Assembly: GCF_000427965.1 (NCBI RefSeq)
Contig: NZ_ATZA01000042.1
Location: forward strand, 1 to 52,878
Direction: 5' to 3'
Source: Olivibacter sitiensis DSM 17696
GTDB lineage: Bacteria > Bacteroidota > Bacteroidia > Sphingobacteriales > Sphingobacteriaceae
Length of the DNA stretch: 52,878 nt
The position numbers and the translations under genes were made by a program. The notes beneath the pieces were generated by a model. That model was not told where the DNA came from. It saw nothing but the letters and a program-made list of their open reading frames with translations, and ran no database searches. This document shows, one piece after another, positions 51,110-52,878 of the stretch. Positions within the stretch are counted from its first letter, which is position 1. Every line of letters starts with the position of its first letter.

Positions 51110-51438
51110 AGACCCCAAGTGCTTGAGACACCCTAGCAGGCTGCCAAGTTAATCTTGATACTTTTGTCTTGATACTTAATAACCTGAGTTCGATTGTTAA
51201 GGTTACTCCTTGAAAAAAGCAAAAACAACTCGTCACCCCGACTACAGTGGAGGGGTCAGTTTGCGTTGAATGATGGATTTGACTTCGCTCACGATGACGA
51301 TCGATGGTTTTTTTCGGTACAAACTCCATTAATCGAGCTCAGGTTAATACTAATTAACCATTAACATATCTTCCTATGATGTGGCTTACCTGATGAAATA
51401 CGAGGAAGAATATATATTGTATTTTACGCTATTTTAAA
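51110..51438. other. Intergenic region with short direct repeats
   Basis: No supported gene. CTTGATACTT is repeated at 51154-51163 and 51168-51177 (period 14). A stretch near 51285-51305 (TTCGCTCACGATGACGAT) looks like a common non-coding word repeat. The 83-codon minus frame here has no gene-like features. Confidence 0.45.
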
Positions 51439-51493
51439 ATCATAAAGTATAACTATTTGATTTGTTTTTTATCATAAAGTTATACTTTATGAT
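51439..51493. promoter_or_regulatory. Paired palindromic operator before AAA ATPase no. 3
   Basis: A perfect palindrome at 51471-51493 (arms ATCATAAAGT/ACTTTATGAT, centre TAT) and an imperfect copy at 51439-51461 (first arm identical, centre ATA) lie 32 bp apart; the centres are in opposite orientation, as in the operator of ATPase no. 1. Confidence 0.75.
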
Positions 51494-51496
51494 TTT

Positions 51497-51531
51497 TTTG
51501 TTTCATATTTAGGGATTGTATATTACCTTTG
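51497..51531 (+). promoter_or_regulatory. Promoter of AAA ATPase no. 3
   Basis: TTTG (51497-51500), 23 bp, and TACCTTTG (51524-51531) match the Bacteroidota promoter. The ATG begins at 51536, four bases past the box, so the mRNA is probably leaderless. Confidence 0.65.
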
Positions 51532-51535
51532 TGTC

Positions 51536-52723
51536 ATGTTTTTGAGGGATATATATCCGGCATTGGAGGCACATATGCAGAAAAAGCAGGTGACGGTAAT
51601 TACGGGGATGCGCCGTGTAGGCAAGAGTACGGCCGTTAAGCATCTTTTGCGCAATATAGGCCATGATAATGTGCTGTATCTGGATTGTGAGCGCGTAGAG
51701 GTGAGAATGCTGTTTGCCCGTTCGCATTACGAGGAGATCAGGAGCGAACTGGAACTAATGGGCTTCGATTTTGCGGTGGCAGGAGTCATTGCCATAGACG
51801 AAATACAGCTTTCGGAAAATCTGCCCAGCATCATCAAATACTTCTATGATACATACTCTACCAAGTTTGTCGTTACGGGTTCCAGTTCTTATTATATGAA
51901 GAACAGGTTCTCGGAAAGTCTAGCAGGCAGGAAACGTATTTTTGAAATGTATCCTTTGAGCTTCAAGGAGTTTTTGGTATTTAAGGAGATATGGAAAAAC
52001 ACCTTCGGCCGGTATGCACAGAAAACCTTTAAGAAGTCTTGGTATAACCAGATGAAGCATTGGTACGAAGAGTACCTTGCATATGGCGGCTTTCCTGAAG
52101 TGGTGTTGGAGGTGAAAGTGGAAGATAAAAAGGAAATGCTGAGCGATATCATCAATTCGTACATCGAGCTGGACGTGAAGTTACTCGCCGACTATTCGTT
52201 GAGCGAAGATTTGTACAAGTTGATCAAGCTATTGGCCGCTAGGGCAGGAAATAAGGTGGACAATTCTAAGTTGAGCAGTGTATCGGGCATCAATAGGCAA
52301 AAGATAGCATCTTATATCCAATTGCTCGAGCAGACCTACCTGATCTACCAAATTGCCCCCTTTACACGTAACGTGGACAAAGAGATATCTCACCAGAAAA
52401 AACTATATTTTGCAGATACAGGCCTGTTGCAGGCACTGGCTGGCAATACCTTGTCTAGCGGGCAGTTGTTTGAAAATGCTGTAGCGGTACAGCTATATAC
52501 CTTGGGCGAACTGAACTACTACCAGCGCAAGAGCGGTCAGGAGATCGATTTCATACTCGATGGCCAAATAGCCATCGAAGTAAAAGAAACACCTGTTTTG
52601 CAGGACAAGAAAACCCTGCAGCAACGGGCCGCATCCATCGACCTGCAAGCGGATTGGCTAGTCGGGCTGCATCCATCGGCCGGTGGTTTCGAGGATTTTA
52701 TGTGGGGAGGGGCATTGTTTTGA
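51536..52723 (+). CDS. AAA ATPase with DUF4143 C-terminus (copy 3)
   Basis: A 395-residue protein starting MFLRDIYPALEAHMQKKQVT. Walker A is GMRRVGKST (K30), Walker B IAIDEIQL, sensor VVTGSSSYY. A winged-helix-like segment (VDNSKLSSVSGINRQKIASY) lies in the middle, and the PD-(D/E)XK-like set QEIDFIL...AIEVKE (D338, E348, K350) at the end. All motifs are intact. The gene stands alone behind its own palindromic operator and a strong promoter, probably with a leaderless message, and is followed by a hairpin terminator. If the winged helix binds the operator the protein would control its own gene; this is inference. Confidence 0.85.
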   Translation: MFLRDIYPALEAHMQKKQVTVITGMRRVGKSTAVKHLLRNIGHDNVLYLDCERVEVRMLFARSHYEEIRSELELMGFDFAVAGVIAIDEIQLSENLPSIIKYFYDTYSTKFVVTGSSSYYMKNRFSESLAGRKRIFEMYPLSFKEFLVFKEIWKNTFGRYAQKTFKKSWYNQMKHWYEEYLAYGGFPEVVLEVKVEDKKEMLSDIINSYIELDVKLLADYSLSEDLYKLIKLLAARAGNKVDNSKLSSVSGINRQKIASYIQLLEQTYLIYQIAPFTRNVDKEISHQKKLYFADTGLLQALAGNTLSSGQLFENAVAVQLYTLGELNYYQRKSGQEIDFILDGQIAIEVKETPVLQDKKTLQQRAASIDLQADWLVGLHPSAGGFEDFMWGGALF

Positions 52724-52819
52724 ATGGTTGTTGGTACGTCCTATTTTGCCAAGGAAACTGGCGCAAGCTTTGGGGTAAAAGCCCAAGTGCGGGCGGGTAG
52801 CTTGCAGCTTGGCGTGTTT

Positions 52820-52845
52820 AGGAAGCTATAAGCTTCCTTCTATTT
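52820..52845 (+). terminator. Possible terminator after AAA ATPase no. 3
   Basis: AGGAAGCT-ata-AGCTTCCT (52820-52838) forms a perfect 8-bp stem, followed by TCTATTT. It lies 97 bp past the stop codon; the DNA between holds no gene. Confidence 0.5.
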
Positions 52846-52878
52846 ACTTGATCCAAGTTAGGCCATCGCTAATCCCAG

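Noticed and set aside
51078-51329. 83-codon minus-strand frame
   Set aside because: It overlaps the end of the four-repeat gene and repeat-like intergenic DNA; no domain, no promoter, atypical composition.
1-52878. rRNA, tRNA or riboswitch genes
   Set aside because: None was recognised by eye in the intergenic regions; a covariance-model search would be needed to exclude small RNAs.

Overview
The window looks like a chromosomal accessory region of a Bacteroidota (Sphingobacteriales-like) bacterium. Evidence: repeated -7 boxes of the form TAnnTTTG, about eight ~800-residue FtsX/MacB-type permeases of the kind typical of this phylum, AAA ATPases carrying a DUF4143 C-terminus, and HEPN, VapBC and IS256 accessory genes. 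No rRNA, tRNA or CRISPR array was seen.

Layout. 1-800: the 5' end of an IS256-like transposase sits against a toxin-antitoxin pair whose toxin is cut after 11 codons; a small HTH-like gene follows. 0.9-6.6 kb: SWIM/SNF2 helicase, an unknown 217-residue gene and AAA ATPase no. 1, with a 73-bp duplicate of its own 5' end downstream. 6.7-14.1 kb: a lipoprotein, a PepSY/flavodoxin membrane reductase converging with an ApbE flavin transferase, then PhnA-like, PanE-like and DUF4197 genes. 14.3-20.0 kb: a complete seven-gene Mrp cation/proton antiporter operon. 20.0-49.6 kb: an array on the minus strand with one LolD/MacB-type ATPase (48882-49556), eight permeases and one secreted repeat protein. 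The array is split at 30.1-37.3 kb by an island holding AAA ATPase no. 2, an XRE/HEPN pair, a four-repeat helical protein with a wrecked paralogue, VapBC, an orphan palindrome array and a fused antitoxin/PIN remnant. 49.9-52.9 kb: a second intact four-repeat protein and AAA ATPase no. 3.

How the parts may work together. The permeases all follow one architecture (about eight membrane helices, two large extracytoplasmic regions) and probably share the single ATPase encoded first in the array; they would be extruders or mechanotransmission complexes with different periplasmic specificities. Upstream of the ATPase gene, upstream of permease 4 (first gene of the left half) and upstream of apbE lies the same composite regulatory signature: a palindrome TGTnCG-N4-CGnACA, then at 56-57 bp a TTGG whose GG is followed 10 nt later by GT. 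This resembles an enhancer-binding-protein site feeding a sigma-54-like promoter and suggests one envelope-stress regulon covering both halves of the array and flavin transfer.

The second novel-looking theme is the AAA/DUF4143 ATPases. Each of the three has its own private pair of ~20-25 bp palindromic or direct repeats just before its start, different in sequence between the three, and a fourth such array stands without an ATPase gene. The third theme is a family of proteins with four ~100-residue helical repeats (34553-35797, 49901-51109 and a deleted copy at 34041-34533).
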